From Pseudomonas sp. GV071 (GTDB taxonomy: Bacteria; Pseudomonadota; Gammaproteobacteria; Pseudomonadales; Pseudomonadaceae), in contig NZ_QAOJ01000001.1 of assembly GCF_003050835.1 (NCBI RefSeq), positions 186,001 through 250,000 on the forward strand: 64,000 bases of DNA, in the 5' to 3' direction. Shown piece after piece: positions 19,754 to 29,449 of this stretch. The notes beneath the pieces were generated by a model. It saw only the letters and a list, made by a program, of their open reading frames with translations. It did not search any database and was not told the origin of the DNA. Every line of letters starts with the position of its first letter. The stretch's first letter is position 1. Position numbers and translations under genes: made by a program.

Positions 19754-20526
19754 TTGAGCTTGAAGTGGATCGCCCGCTGGCCAGCAACGGCAAAGTTGCC
19801 CTGGTCACGGGCGCCGCACGCGGCATCGGCTTGGGCATCGCCGCCTGGCTGATCGCCGAGGGCTGGCAGGTGGTGCTGGCCGATACCGAGCGTGAGCGCG
19901 GCGGCAAAGTGGCCAAGGCGCTGGGTGAGAATGCCTGGTTCGTGGCCATGGATGTCAGCCAGGAGAGCCAGGTGGTAGAAGGTGTCGCCCAGGTGCTCGG
20001 GCAGTTCGGTCGGCTGGATGCGCTGATCAACAACGCTGCCATCGCCGAGGCGCACAACCCGCCGCTGGACAGCCTCGATCTGGCGCAGTGGAACCGGGTG
20101 CTGGCGGTCAACCTCACAGGGCCGCTGTTGCTGGCCAAGCATTGCGCGCCGTACCTGCGTGCCCATTACGGCGCGATCGTCAACATCACCTCCACCCGTG
20201 CCCACCAGGCCGAACCCGATACCGAAGCCTATTCGGCGAGCAAGGGCGGTTTGCTGTCACTGACCCATGCGCTGGCCGTCAGCCTGGGCCCGGATATTCG
20301 CGTCAATGCGGTGAGCCCGGGCTGGATCGATTCGCGTGATCCCAATGAGCGCCGCGCGGCACCGCTGAGCGACGCCGACCACGACCAGCACCCGGCAGGC
20401 CGGGTGGGCAGCGTGGAAGATGTGGCGGCGCAAGTGGCCTGGTTGTTGTCGGCGAGTGCCGGGTTTATCACCGGTCAGGAGTTCGTTGTTGACGGCGGTA
20501 TGACCAGAAAGATGATTTACGCGTAG
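19750..20526 (+). CDS. short-chain dehydrogenase/reductase
   Basis: A 258-residue classical SDR. It has the cofactor loop [10 protein letters not shown] near residues 20-29, NNAA at about residue 96, the catalytic YSASK at about 160 and the C-terminal [16 protein letters not shown]. An acidic residue at the end of the second strand ([10 protein letters not shown]) suggests NAD(H). The substrate is unknown. The gene overlaps metZ by 4 nt and is followed by an inverted repeat. The same SDR follows metZ in P. aeruginosa, which suggests a lasting link without showing its nature. Confidence 0.92.
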   Translation: MIELEVDRPLASNGKVALVTGAARGIGLGIAAWLIAEGWQVVLADTERERGGKVAKALGENAWFVAMDVSQESQVVEGVAQVLGQFGRLDALINNAAIAEAHNPPLDSLDLAQWNRVLAVNLTGPLLLAKHCAPYLRAHYGAIVNITSTRAHQAEPDTEAYSASKGGLLSLTHALAVSLGPDIRVNAVSPGWIDSRDPNERRAAPLSDADHDQHPAGRVGSVEDVAAQVAWLLSASAGFITGQEFVVDGGMTRKMIYA

Positions 20527-20600
20527 GGCGAATATCGCCTTGGCGATATCCGCCGATTCGCTGGACACGTGGCGGATATCCGCAAGCGGATGTTCGCCCT
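20525..20600. repeat. large inverted repeat between convergent SDR gene and gspD
   Basis: AGGGCGAATATCGCC at 20525 faces TGTTCGCCCT ending at 20600, and inner arms GCGATATCCGCC and GGCGGATATCCGC also pair, giving a hairpin of about 75 nt. It lies in the short gap between two convergent genes and so may act as a two-way transcription stop. Confidence 0.85.
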
Positions 20601-20614
20601 GCGCGGTGTGCGTT

Positions 20615-22582
20615 TTATTGCGGCCGCAAATCGATCGCCGAATCCCCCTGACCATCAAACAACTGCCCCGGCTTCTGCGGCAGGATACTTGGCCGTGCGC
20701 TGTCGTCGGCGCCGCCGAGCACGCGGATATCGCTGTATTTTTTCCCGGACAAAGCCGCCAGGCCGGCACTGTCGCGGATCACGCTCGGGCGCAGAAATAC
20801 CATCAAATTGCGTTTGGTATGGGATTCCTTGGTGGAGCGGAACAAGCGGCCCAGCCAGGGAATGTCGCCAAGTAATGGCACCTTGGAGTCGGTCATAGTG
20901 ACGTCGTCCTGAATCAGGCCGCCCAGCACGATGACCTGGCCATCCTCGGCCAGGATGGTGCTTTTGATCGAGCGTTTATTGGTGATCAGGTCCACCGCTT
21001 GTGCGGAAATGGTCGCACTCGGCGCGATCGAGGAAATCTCCTGTTCGATCTCAAGGCGCAATGAAGCGCCGTCGTTGATATGTGGGGTGACCTTGAGGGT
21101 TACGCCGATATCTTTGCGTTCAATGGTGGTAAAGGGGTTGGTGGTGCCGTTGGTGGTCCCACTGGTGCTGTAGGAGCCGGTCTGGAACGGTACGTTCTGG
21201 CCCACCAGAATTTCCGCTTTCTGGTTGTCCAGGGTCAGCAGGCTGGGGGTCGATAGCAGGTTGCTTTTGCTGTTGGCCGACAGCGCGGTAATCAGTGCGC
21301 CGAAGTTCTTGCTGCCGATGCCGATGATGGCGCCGTCGGGAAGGCTTTCCGGAACGGTTTCATCCTGAATCGCCTGCAACACCGAGCCGACTGAAAGCCC
21401 GGTGTTGTTGAAGTTCACCCCACCCAGGCCGCCGCTGTCGCCGCGCGCATCTACCGCCCACTGCACACCGAGGGCGTCGGTGATATCGCCGGAAATCTCG
21501 ACGATGGCGGCTTCCACCATCACCTGCGCACGCGGCACATCCAGTTGACGGACGATCTCTTCAAGCATCGCCACGGTGTCCGGTTCAGCCAATAACACCA
21601 GGGCGTTGAGGCTCTCGTCGGCGCGAATCAGGATGTTCTGTGGCTTGCCACCGCCGGCTTCGGCGGTGCCGCCGGCTGGGTTCTTGATGCCTTCGGAAAT
21701 CTCCCCGAGTACGGTGGCGAGGGTTTTCGCATCGTTGTGGCGCAGGCGAATCACTCGGGTATTGGCGGAGCGGCTGCTCGGGGTGTCGAGGGATTTGGCC
21801 AGGCCGATCATGCGTGCGCGGGCGGCTGGAGGGCCGAGCAGAACCAGGCGGTTGGTGCGGGTGTCGGCGATCACCTGGGTGCCGCCGGAGGCGCCTTTGG
21901 CCTGGCCGCCACGGGCGAGGCTGGCGTTGATGGCTTCAGCCGCATCGGTCACCCAGGCGTACTGCAGATTGACCACGCTGTAATCGTTGTCACCTTTTTG
22001 GTCCAGTTGATGGATCAGGTCCTCGATGCGGGCGATGTTGGCGCTGCGGTCACTGATGATCAGGGCATTGGCCGAGGTCACTGCAGCCAGGTGGCCGTAT
22101 TGCGGAATCAATGGGCGAATAAGCGGAATCAGTTCGGCGACGTTGCCGTGCTGTACCTGAATCAAGCGGGTTTCCAAGCGGTCCGGCGCTGAGCGGCCGC
22201 TGTCGGCGTCGGCCTTGGCCTCGGCATTGGGCACGATGCGTGCCTGGTCGCCCTGGGTAATCACGCTGAACCCGTGGGTGGCCATCACCGAAAGGAACAG
22301 CTGATAGATTTCGCTGAGCGACAGCGGCGCCTTGGAAACGACATTGACCTGGCCCTTCACCCGCGGATCGACCACAAAGGTTTCGCCGGTGATATCGGCG
22401 ATCTGGTCGATGAACTCGCCGATGTCGGCATCCTTGAGGTTGATCGTCCAACGCTCCTGGTCCTGCTGCTCCTGCCCGGCACTGGCGGGCGCCGGGGTGA
22501 TGGCCGCGCTGGCGGTGACGCTGAGGCCAAGCAGGCTGCAGGCGAGCAGGGCGAGGCTCAGGCGTGTAAGGGTTGATGGCAT
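20615..22582 (-). CDS. xcpQ: type II secretion outer-membrane secretin
   Basis: GspD forms the outer-membrane channel of the Xcp type II secretion system. The 655-residue precursor has a signal peptide (about 1-28, ending ASAAIT), an N0 domain beginning INLKDADIGEFIDQIADITG, three KH-like N1-N3 domains and the C-terminal secretin core (LLSTPSLLTLDNQKAEILVG). The ATG at 22582 is chosen because it starts the signal peptide; the frame stays open further upstream but runs into gspC. It lies 4 nt downstream of gspC and diverges from gspE-M, the arrangement of P. aeruginosa xcpP-xcpQ. Confidence 0.96.
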   Translation of the reverse strand: MPSTLTRLSLALLACSLLGLSVTASAAITPAPASAGQEQQDQERWTINLKDADIGEFIDQIADITGETFVVDPRVKGQVNVVSKAPLSLSEIYQLFLSVMATHGFSVITQGDQARIVPNAEAKADADSGRSAPDRLETRLIQVQHGNVAELIPLIRPLIPQYGHLAAVTSANALIISDRSANIARIEDLIHQLDQKGDNDYSVVNLQYAWVTDAAEAINASLARGGQAKGASGGTQVIADTRTNRLVLLGPPAARARMIGLAKSLDTPSSRSANTRVIRLRHNDAKTLATVLGEISEGIKNPAGGTAEAGGGKPQNILIRADESLNALVLLAEPDTVAMLEEIVRQLDVPRAQVMVEAAIVEISGDITDALGVQWAVDARGDSGGLGGVNFNNTGLSVGSVLQAIQDETVPESLPDGAIIGIGSKNFGALITALSANSKSNLLSTPSLLTLDNQKAEILVGQNVPFQTGSYSTSGTTNGTTNPFTTIERKDIGVTLKVTPHINDGASLRLEIEQEISSIAPSATISAQAVDLITNKRSIKSTILAEDGQVIVLGGLIQDDVTMTDSKVPLLGDIPWLGRLFRSTKESHTKRNLMVFLRPSVIRDSAGLAALSGKKYSDIRVLGGADDSARPSILPQKPGQLFDGQGDSAIDLRPQ

Positions 22583-22586
22583 CGGC

Positions 22587-23279
22587 TTAGTCGCTTTCCG
22601 TAGACGGGTCAGTAGGAAGGGGGTCGGTTGATTGCGGCGCAGCCGGGGGCTCGGCTTCATACACCGGCTCCTGTTCTGTAGGGGCTTCGGGCTGGCCGCC
22701 AGCGCTTTCCATCTGTTGGCGCAACGCCTCCATGCGGTCACGCAATTGCTGTTCATCCTGTTGTTGCAAGGTGGACAGCTCGTCCACCGCACTTTCATTG
22801 ATCGGCTGGTTGCCGCCGGGGCTGCCTTTGCGCTTGTTGAACATCAAGGTTTCCAGGCGGCCGTTACGCTCGATCTCCACCCGGTCGCGGTAAACCGCGT
22901 GCAGGCGAATGCCTTTGTCGATTTCACTGCCGATGGCAAAGCGTAATGGCTTGCTGCCCTCGCGTTGAATGATCGCGCTGGAGCTCTTCGCATCGCTGTG
23001 CACGAAGCTGCCGCGCAAGGTCAGGCGCAGGGTGGTAGCAGGTGGGGCGGCGCTCTGGCTGACGCGGGCGGGGCCGAACAGGGTTTGAATGCTGTCCAGC
23101 GCCGGGGCGGCGGCCGATTCGTTGGTGTCGCTGGCCGGAACAGTAGCGTGGCTGCGATTGAGCTGTAACCAATCGATGGTTTGTGTGGCGAAACTCAGGC
23201 TGATTAGCAGGATCAACAACACGCCCAGCAGTGTCGGGGCGTTATGTAGCAGCCTACGTAGGGTCTCGGGCACGGACAA
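22587..23279 (-). CDS. xcpP: type II secretion system protein C
   Basis: GspC links the inner-membrane platform to the secretin. The 230-residue protein has a short cytoplasmic tail, one membrane helix at about 18-32 (LLGVLLILLISLSFA), a periplasmic homology region at about 75-150 (LRLTLRGSFVHSDAKSSSAI) and a long acidic, Pro-rich C-terminus. A PDZ domain is absent; the tail instead has a Gln-rich coiled-coil-like stretch (STLQQQDEQQLRDRMEALRQ), as in XcpP. The start is uncertain: TTG at 23279 or GTG at 23273, neither with a good ribosome site. Confidence 0.88.
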   Translation of the reverse strand: MSVPETLRRLLHNAPTLLGVLLILLISLSFATQTIDWLQLNRSHATVPASDTNESAAAPALDSIQTLFGPARVSQSAAPPATTLRLTLRGSFVHSDAKSSSAIIQREGSKPLRFAIGSEIDKGIRLHAVYRDRVEIERNGRLETLMFNKRKGSPGGNQPINESAVDELSTLQQQDEQQLRDRMEALRQQMESAGGQPEAPTEQEPVYEAEPPAAPQSTDPLPTDPSTESD

Positions 23280-23543
23280 AGAAATTACTCGCTACTGTCG
23301 GATTTGCTGGCGGCCGATCATAGAGCAGCCACATGTTTTTTAGCATCCACTTTGCCCGGTAGTCCTATTCTGTTTTTTCTGGGGGGCGCTGTGTTTTTTC
23401 GGCAGTATGGTAAAGATAGCGCCCGCTGCGGGTTCTTCGAGCCGTAACGCGCAAAAACAATAAAAAAACAGCGGCATGGCGTGCAATCGTCATCCTTAAT
23501 CTTGAACATGAGGCGCCATTACGATGCCAGGGTTGGGTTACAG

Positions 23544-25112
23544 ATGAATGTGTCTCCGGTGGAAACGCTGCCACGTCGTTTGCCGTTCAGCTATGCCAAG
23601 CGCAATGGTGTGGTGCTGATGCTCGATCAGGACCTGGTGTGCCTGGGCTTCCGCCCCGCCGTGGACATGGTGGCGTTGGCCGAAGCGCAACGTTTTGTAG
23701 GCCGCCGCCTGCCGCTGCGCGCGCTCACCCCCGCCGCCTTCGACCAAGCCATGGCCTCGGCCTATCAACATGACTCGGCCTCCATGCAACTGGCCGAAGA
23801 CATCGGCGGGCGCCTGGACCTGGCCGCCCTGGCTGACCAGGTGCCGGAAACCGAAGACCTGATGGAGCAGGAAGATGATGCGCCGATCATTCGCCTGATC
23901 AATGCCATCCTCGGCGAGTCGATCAAAGAAAACGCCTCGGATATTCACCTCGAAACCTTTGAAAAACGTTTGGTCGTGCGCTTTCGCGTCGACGGCGTAT
24001 TGCGTGAAGTGCTGGAGCCCAAGCGCGAGCTGGCTGCCTTGTTGGTATCGCGGATCAAAGTCATGGCGCGCCTGGACATCGCCGAAAAACGAGTGCCCCA
24101 GGATGGCCGTATTTCCCTGCGGGTAGGTGGCCGCGAGGTGGACGTGCGGGTGTCCACCTTGCCCTCAGCCAACGGCGAACGGGTGGTGTTGCGACTGCTC
24201 GACAAGCAGGCAGGGCGCCTGAGCTTGCAGCACCTGGGCATGTCCAGCCGCGATTGCCAGATGATGGAAGCCAGCGTGCGCAAGCCGCACGGCATCATTC
24301 TGGTCACCGGGCCAACCGGTTCGGGCAAGACCACCACTCTGTACGCCAGCCTGGTCAGCCTCAATGACCGCACGCGCAACATCCTTACTGTTGAAGACCC
24401 GATCGAATACCACCTTGAGGGCATCGGCCAGACCCAGGTCAACACCAAGGTCGACATGACCTTCGCCCGCGGCTTGCGCGCCATTCTGCGGCAAGACCCG
24501 GACGTGGTGATGGTCGGCGAAATCCGTGACGCGGAAACCGCGCAGATCGCCGTGCAGGCCTCGCTGACCGGGCACTTGGTACTGTCGACTCTGCACACCA
24601 ACAGTGCGATTGGCGCCGTCACCCGCCTGGTCGACATGGGCGTCGAGCCGTTCCTGCTGTCTTCCTCTTTGCTCGGGGTATTGGCCCAGCGTCTGGTGCG
24701 GGTGCTGTGTCCGCACTGCAAGGAAGGTTTGCCGGTGACTGAAGCCGAGGCCCAGGTGCTCGGCGTGCGCAGCGGCGAGATGCCGGTGATTCACCACGCC
24801 CGTGGCTGCCCGGAATGCAAACAGCAGGGCTATCGCGGCCGTACCGGTATCTATGAGTTGGTGGTCTTCGATGACCACATGCGCACCCTGGTGCACAGCG
24901 GCGCCGGTGAACAGGAAATGACCCGTCATGCCCGCGGCAACGGCCCGAGCATTCGTGACGATGGCCGGCGCAAGGTGCTCGAGGGCATCACCAGCCTGGA
25001 AGAAGTGCTGCGCGTGACCCGTGAAGACGAAGCGCCGAGCACGGGCGCTCAGCGGCGCGAACTATCTTCGGCCTCGCCGACTCAACACCAACGTAGGGGC
25101 GACAGACGTTGA
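23544..25112 (+). CDS. xcpR: type II secretion ATPase
   Basis: GspE is the cytoplasmic hexameric ATPase that drives pseudopilus assembly. It has an N1E domain, Walker [11 protein letters not shown], an Asp box ([14 protein letters not shown]), a His box ([11 protein letters not shown]) and the tetracysteine zinc motif (CPHC then CPEC). The ATG at 23544 is preferred because [15 protein letters not shown] resembles the XcpR start and gives 522 residues; in-frame GTG 23481 and ATG 23508 would add 12-21 unlike residues. A tail of about 27 residues beyond the usual end (after [11 protein letters not shown]) is unusual. gspF follows after 46 nt. Confidence 0.95.
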   Translation: MNVSPVETLPRRLPFSYAKRNGVVLMLDQDLVCLGFRPAVDMVALAEAQRFVGRRLPLRALTPAAFDQAMASAYQHDSASMQLAEDIGGRLDLAALADQVPETEDLMEQEDDAPIIRLINAILGESIKENASDIHLETFEKRLVVRFRVDGVLREVLEPKRELAALLVSRIKVMARLDIAEKRVPQDGRISLRVGGREVDVRVSTLPSANGERVVLRLLDKQAGRLSLQHLGMSSRDCQMMEASVRKPHGIILVTGPTGSGKTTTLYASLVSLNDRTRNILTVEDPIEYHLEGIGQTQVNTKVDMTFARGLRAILRQDPDVVMVGEIRDAETAQIAVQASLTGHLVLSTLHTNSAIGAVTRLVDMGVEPFLLSSSLLGVLAQRLVRVLCPHCKEGLPVTEAEAQVLGVRSGEMPVIHHARGCPECKQQGYRGRTGIYELVVFDDHMRTLVHSGAGEQEMTRHARGNGPSIRDDGRRKVLEGITSLEEVLRVTREDEAPSTGAQRRELSSASPTQHQRRGDRR

Positions 25113-25158
25113 TGGCGCTTGAGCCCGTCCGCACAGTCAAACCGTTGGGCACATTCTG

Positions 25159-26376
25159 ATGGCGGCTTACGAATACCTTGCCCTGGACCAAGCAGGGCGC
25201 CAGCAAAAAGGCGTGATGGAGGCCGACAGCGCCCGTCAGGTGCGGCAAATGCTGCGCGACAAACAGCTGGCGCCGCTGCAGGTCAATGCCACCCGCACGC
25301 GCGAGCAAGCCAGCAATGACGGTCACTTCACCTTTGTTCGCGGCCTGTCGGCACGTGATCTGGCGATGCTTACCCGGCAACTGGCGACCCTGATCCAGGC
25401 TGCTTTGCCGATTGAGGAAGCCTTACGCGCGGCTGCCGCCCAGGCCTCGGCGCCGCGGGTGCAAGCGATGTTGCTGGCGGTACGCGCAAGGGTGCTGGAA
25501 GGCCATAGCCTGGCCGCTGCGCTGAAGGAGTTTCCCGCCGCATTTCCCGAACTGTACCGCGCCACGGTCGCTGCCGGTGAGCACGCCGGGCATCTGGGGC
25601 CGGTGCTGGAGCAACTGGCCGATTACACCGAGCAGCGCCAACAGTCGCGGCAAAAGGTGCAATTGGCGCTGCTGTATCCGCTGGTGCTGATGGTCACTTC
25701 GCTGATCATCGTCGGCTTTTTGCTCGGTTACGTGGTGCCCGATGTGGTGCGCGTGTTCATTGATTCCGGGCAGACCCTGCCGGCTCTCACCCGTGGCCTG
25801 ATTGCGTTGAGTGATGGGGTGAAACACTGGGGCTGGTTGTTTGTACTGCTGGCGGTGGCCGGTGGTTTTACCGCGCGCTGGGCGTTGCGCGATGACAAGG
25901 TCAAACGCCGCTGGCATGCCTTTCAATTGCGCCTACCGCTGGTTGGGCGCCTGGTGCGCGCCACCGACTGCGCACGGTTTGCCTCGACCCTGGCGATTCT
26001 CACCCGCAGCGGTGTGCCGCTGGTGGAGGCGCTGAGCATTGGCGCCCAGGTGATTTCCAACCGGGTGATTCGCGCCGACGTGGTGCTGGCCGCGCAGAAG
26101 GTGCGTGAGGGCGGCAGCCTGACCCGTGCGCTGGAGGCCAGCGGGCAGTTCCCGCCGATGATGCTGCACATGATCGCCAGCGGTGAGCGCTCCGGCGAAC
26201 TGGACCAGATGCTGGCCCGCACCGCGCGTAATCAGGAGGGCGACCTGGCCGCGCAGATCGCGCTGATGGTCGGCCTGTTCGAACCTTTCATGCTGGTATT
26301 CATGGGCGTTGTGGTGCTGCTCATCGTGCTGGCGATTCTTCTACCGATTCTGTCCTTGAACCAATTAGTGGGGTGA
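25159..26376 (+). CDS. xcpS: type II secretion inner-membrane platform protein F
   Basis: GspF is the polytopic platform protein that GspE acts on. The 405-residue protein has two repeated cytoplasmic GspF domains (about 70-195 and 275-395) and three membrane segments, near 170-190 (LIIVGFLLGYVVPDVV), 225-240 and 375-400 (VFMGVVVLLIVLAILLPIL). It starts at the ATG at 25159. Its end overlaps or abuts the gspG start region. Confidence 0.96.
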   Translation: MAAYEYLALDQAGRQQKGVMEADSARQVRQMLRDKQLAPLQVNATRTREQASNDGHFTFVRGLSARDLAMLTRQLATLIQAALPIEEALRAAAAQASAPRVQAMLLAVRARVLEGHSLAAALKEFPAAFPELYRATVAAGEHAGHLGPVLEQLADYTEQRQQSRQKVQLALLYPLVLMVTSLIIVGFLLGYVVPDVVRVFIDSGQTLPALTRGLIALSDGVKHWGWLFVLLAVAGGFTARWALRDDKVKRRWHAFQLRLPLVGRLVRATDCARFASTLAILTRSGVPLVEALSIGAQVISNRVIRADVVLAAQKVREGGSLTRALEASGQFPPMMLHMIASGERSGELDQMLARTARNQEGDLAAQIALMVGLFEPFMLVFMGVVVLLIVLAILLPILSLNQLVG

Positions 26377-26381
26377 TGACC

Positions 26382-26828
26382 ATGCAACAGATAGCCATGA
26401 ATACAGGACGTCGACAGTCGGGTTTCACCCTGATTGAGATCATGGTGGTGGTGGTGATTCTCGGCATCCTCGCCGCGCTCATCGTGCCGCAAGTGATGAG
26501 CCGTCCGGACCAGGCCAAGATCACCGTGGCCAAGGGCGATGTGAAAGGCATCAGCGCGGCCCTGGACATGTACAAGCTCGACAACCACACCTACCCCAAC
26601 ACCCAGCAGGGTCTCGAAGCTCTGGTGAAAAAGCCCACCGGCAATCCGGCAGCTAAAAACTGGAACGCCGACGGCTACCTCAAGCGTTTGCCGATCGACC
26701 CGTGGGGCAACCCGTATCAATACCTGGCGCCGGGCAGCAAAGGCCCGTTCGATTTGTACTCGTTTGGCGCCGACGGCAAGGAAGGCGGCAGCGACAACGA
26801 CGCCGATATCGGTAACTGGGATCAGTGA
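26382..26828 (+). CDS. xcpT: major pseudopilin GspG
   Basis: The main subunit of the type II pseudopilus, cleaved and N-methylated by PilD. The prepilin peptidase site is RRQSG|FTLIEIMVVVVILG, with Glu5 after cleavage. The C-terminal half has the calcium-site region and the family motif DPWGNPYQY. The start could be GTG 26373, ATG 26376 or ATG 26382; GGGGTG at 26370-26375 sits best for 26382, giving 148 residues. The stop overlaps the gspH start by 4 nt. Confidence 0.96.
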   Translation: MQQIAMNTGRRQSGFTLIEIMVVVVILGILAALIVPQVMSRPDQAKITVAKGDVKGISAALDMYKLDNHTYPNTQQGLEALVKKPTGNPAAKNWNADGYLKRLPIDPWGNPYQYLAPGSKGPFDLYSFGADGKEGGSDNDADIGNWDQ

Positions 26829-27376
26829 TACGCGTGCGGCCCCGAACGCAAGCCGGCTTCACCCTGATCGAAATCATGGTGGTGCTGGTGATTCTCGGCG
26901 TAGTGATCGGCCTGGCCGTGCTCAGCAGCGGTATTGCCGGCCCCTCGCGGGAACTGCGCAATGAAGCCGAGCGGCTGACGGGGCTGATCGGTGTGCTGGC
27001 AGATGAGGCCGTGCTGGATAACCGCGAATATGGCCTGTGGTTCGATACCACCTCCTACCAGGTGCTGCGCTATGACGCGGCGAAGAACAGCTGGCAGGCG
27101 CTGGACAAAAATCCCCACGCGCTGCCGGCCTGGGCCGTGCTGACCTTGGAGCTGGAAGGTAATGCGCTGAAGTTGCCCAGCCCTGACGCTGAGGAAGAAG
27201 GGCAGAAGGGCGCCCAGCGCAGCCCGCAACTGTTGATTCTGTCCAGCGGTGAGCTCAGCCCGTTTCGGCTGCAACTGGCCGAGAAACGCCCACAGGGCGC
27301 GCGGTTGCAAATGAGCAGTGACGGTTTTCGCCTGCCCAAAGTGGAAGCCGCCGATGCCAAGCAGGCAGTGAAATGA
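26825..27376 (+). CDS. xcpU: minor pseudopilin GspH
   Basis: A minor pseudopilin thought to join the tip complex to the GspG fibre. The cleavage site is RPRTQAG|FTLIEIMVVLVILG with Glu5 present, and 183 residues include a C-terminal beta domain. It starts at a GTG overlapping the gspG stop (GTGA). The C-terminal part is hydrophilic, rich in Pro, Glu and Lys around EEEGQKGAQRSPQ. Confidence 0.94.
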   Translation: MIRVRPRTQAGFTLIEIMVVLVILGVVIGLAVLSSGIAGPSRELRNEAERLTGLIGVLADEAVLDNREYGLWFDTTSYQVLRYDAAKNSWQALDKNPHALPAWAVLTLELEGNALKLPSPDAEEEGQKGAQRSPQLLILSSGELSPFRLQLAEKRPQGARLQMSSDGFRLPKVEAADAKQAVK

Positions 27377-27777
27377 AGCGCCTGGGCGGCTTTACCTTGC
27401 TGGAGGTGCTGGTGGCCCTGGCAATTTTCGCCCTGGTCGCCGCCAGTGTGCTCGGCGTCAGCGCCCGCAGCTTGCAGACCGCCGCACGTCTGGAAGACAA
27501 GACCCTGGCGATGTGGATTGCCGACAACCAATTGAGTGAGATGCAGCTGGCGCCTAGCCCACCTGGCGATGGCGATCAGCAGGGCCAGGTGGACTTCGCC
27601 AACCGCCAATGGCAGTGGCAGAGCACGGTGGAAAATACCAGCGAGCCGACCATGCGCCGCGTCACCGTCTGGGTGGCCGGGCGCGATGAGCGTGGTCGTG
27701 GCGGCACCATCAAAGACCGTGCGGTGGTCACCCTGGTCGGCTTTGTCAGCACCGAGCCGCTTGGGGTCGAGCAATGA
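27373..27777 (+). CDS. xcpV: minor pseudopilin GspI
   Basis: With GspJ and GspK, GspI forms the pseudopilus tip; XcpV is the nucleator in P. aeruginosa. It has a very short leader, MKRLGG|FTLLEVLVALAIFA, with Glu5, and 134 residues, normal for the family. It starts at an ATG that overlaps gspH by 4 nt and ends in the same manner at gspJ. Confidence 0.94.
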   Translation: MKRLGGFTLLEVLVALAIFALVAASVLGVSARSLQTAARLEDKTLAMWIADNQLSEMQLAPSPPGDGDQQGQVDFANRQWQWQSTVENTSEPTMRRVTVWVAGRDERGRGGTIKDRAVVTLVGFVSTEPLGVEQ

Positions 27778-28469
27778 GGCCTCAGCGCGGTTTTACTTTG
27801 CTGGAGTTGCTGATTGCCGTGGCCATCTTCGCCCTGTTGGCGCTGGCTACCTACCGTATGCTCAGCAGCGTGATGCAGGCCGACGGCGCCACCCGTGAAC
27901 ACGAGCAGCAACTGCGCGAAGTGGTGCGCGCCATGGCCGCGTTCGAGCGTGACGTGCTGCAGGTGGTACCGCGCCCGACCCGCGACCCCTTTGGCGAGGA
28001 CCGCCCGGCATTGATCGGCGAAGACGGCGACGACACGGCCCTGGAGTTCACCCGCAGCGGCTGGCGCAACCCCATGGGCGCGCCGCGTTCGCGTTTGCTG
28101 CGGGTGCGCTGGAAACTCAGTGGTGAGCAGTGGCAGCGCCGTTACTGGAACGTGCTCGACCAGGCCCAAGACAGTAAGCCGCAGGTGCAAGCGGTGCTCG
28201 ACGGAGTGACCTCATTCACCTTGCGTTACATGGACCGCCAAGGCCAATGGCTAGCCAGTTGGCCGCCCACCGATGGCACCGCCAAAGAGCGTTTTGAGCG
28301 CTTGCCCCGAGCCGTCGAACTGGTGCTCGAACACCGCCGTTATGGCCAACTGCGGCGTGTGCTGCGTTTGCCCGATGGTGCCAAGGACAGCAAGCCAGGC
28401 GACGGCCAGACACCGGAATCGGGCGACGGGCAGAACAACGGCGATAACGCCGGGCAGGTGCAGCAATGA
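27774..28469 (+). CDS. xcpW: minor pseudopilin GspJ
   Basis: A tip pseudopilin of 231 residues. The leader is MRPQRG|FTLLELLIAVAIFALL with Glu5 present. The body has the family pattern AMAAFERDVLQVVPRPTRDP. The C-terminal 25 residues are low-complexity and polar (Asp, Gly, Gln, Asn) and probably disordered. It has 4-nt overlaps with both neighbours. Confidence 0.94.
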   Translation: MRPQRGFTLLELLIAVAIFALLALATYRMLSSVMQADGATREHEQQLREVVRAMAAFERDVLQVVPRPTRDPFGEDRPALIGEDGDDTALEFTRSGWRNPMGAPRSRLLRVRWKLSGEQWQRRYWNVLDQAQDSKPQVQAVLDGVTSFTLRYMDRQGQWLASWPPTDGTAKERFERLPRAVELVLEHRRYGQLRRVLRLPDGAKDSKPGDGQTPESGDGQNNGDNAGQVQQ

Positions 28470-29449
28470 GACGTCAGCAGGGTGTGGCCCTGATCACCGT
28501 GCTGCTGGTGGTGGCGGTGGTGACCGTGGTCTGCGCCGGGATGATCGCCCGTCAGCAAGTTTCCATTCGCAGCAGTGCCAACCTGCTGGATGTGCGCCAA
28601 GCCTGGCATTACGCCCTGGGCGGCGAAACTCTGGCCAAAGCCCTGCTCAAACAAGACCTGCGCCGCGGTGACCCGCGCCAGCCGGTGGACCACCTCAGCG
28701 AAGCCTGGGCCAAACCGCTGCAACCCTTCACCCTGGATGAAGGCGGGGTGCTCAATGTGCGCATTGAAGACCCCAGCGGCCGCTTCAACCTCAATAGCCT
28801 GGTGAATCAGGAGCAGGTCAACGACCAGGCGGTGGCGCGCTTTCGCCGCTTGCTGCTGCGCCTGGGTATCGTCGAGCCCTACGCCGAACGGCTGGTGGAC
28901 TGGCTCGACAGCGATCAGGAACCCACGGGCGGCGATGGCGCCGAAGACAATCAATACTTGCTGGCCAAACCGGCGTACCGCACCGCCAACCGACGCCTGC
29001 AGGACATCTCCGAGCTACGGTTACTGTTGGGCATGACCGAGGTCGATTACCGGCGTCTGCTGCCCTACGTCAGCGCGTTGCCGGCGGACGTCGGCCTCAA
29101 CGTCAACACGGCCGGGGCGATGGTGTTGTCCTGCCTGGCGGATGGCCTGACCCCGGATCTCGCCCAGGGCATTATTCAGGCGCGCGGCGCCAAGGGCTTT
29201 GCCACGGTGGAGGCCTTCAATAGCCAGCCGGCACTGGCCGGTTTCGGTATAGAGGGGCAGGGATTGACGGTGGGTACCCAGTATTTTCAAGTGATCAGCG
29301 AAGTGCGCATCGGCGATCGCCGGCAAGTGCTGGTCAGTGATGTACAGCGTGATGAGCAAGGGCGGGTGAGGGTGTTGGCACGTGACCTGGGGCAAGAGGG
29401 TTGGGTCCAGTACGGGCAAGGAACGGCAAACAAGGAGCAGGCACCATGA
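28466..29449 (+). CDS. xcpX: minor pseudopilin GspK
   Basis: The large tip pseudopilin that caps the fibre and may touch substrates; 327 residues. The leader MRRQQG|VALITVLLVVAVVTVV lacks Glu5, which is the rule for GspK and fits its place as the first subunit. The large alpha domain follows the helix (LNVRIEDPSGRFNLNSLVN). It has a 4-nt overlap with gspJ before it and with gspL after it. Confidence 0.95.
   Translation: MRRQQGVALITVLLVVAVVTVVCAGMIARQQVSIRSSANLLDVRQAWHYALGGETLAKALLKQDLRRGDPRQPVDHLSEAWAKPLQPFTLDEGGVLNVRIEDPSGRFNLNSLVNQEQVNDQAVARFRRLLLRLGIVEPYAERLVDWLDSDQEPTGGDGAEDNQYLLAKPAYRTANRRLQDISELRLLLGMTEVDYRRLLPYVSALPADVGLNVNTAGAMVLSCLADGLTPDLAQGIIQARGAKGFATVEAFNSQPALAGFGIEGQGLTVGTQYFQVISEVRIGDRRQVLVSDVQRDEQGRVRVLARDLGQEGWVQYGQGTANKEQAP

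Noticed and set aside
28466..28530. GspK lacks the Glu5 of pseudopilins, which looked like a lost key residue
   Set aside because: GspK proteins as a rule lack Glu5, so this is normal for the tip subunit.
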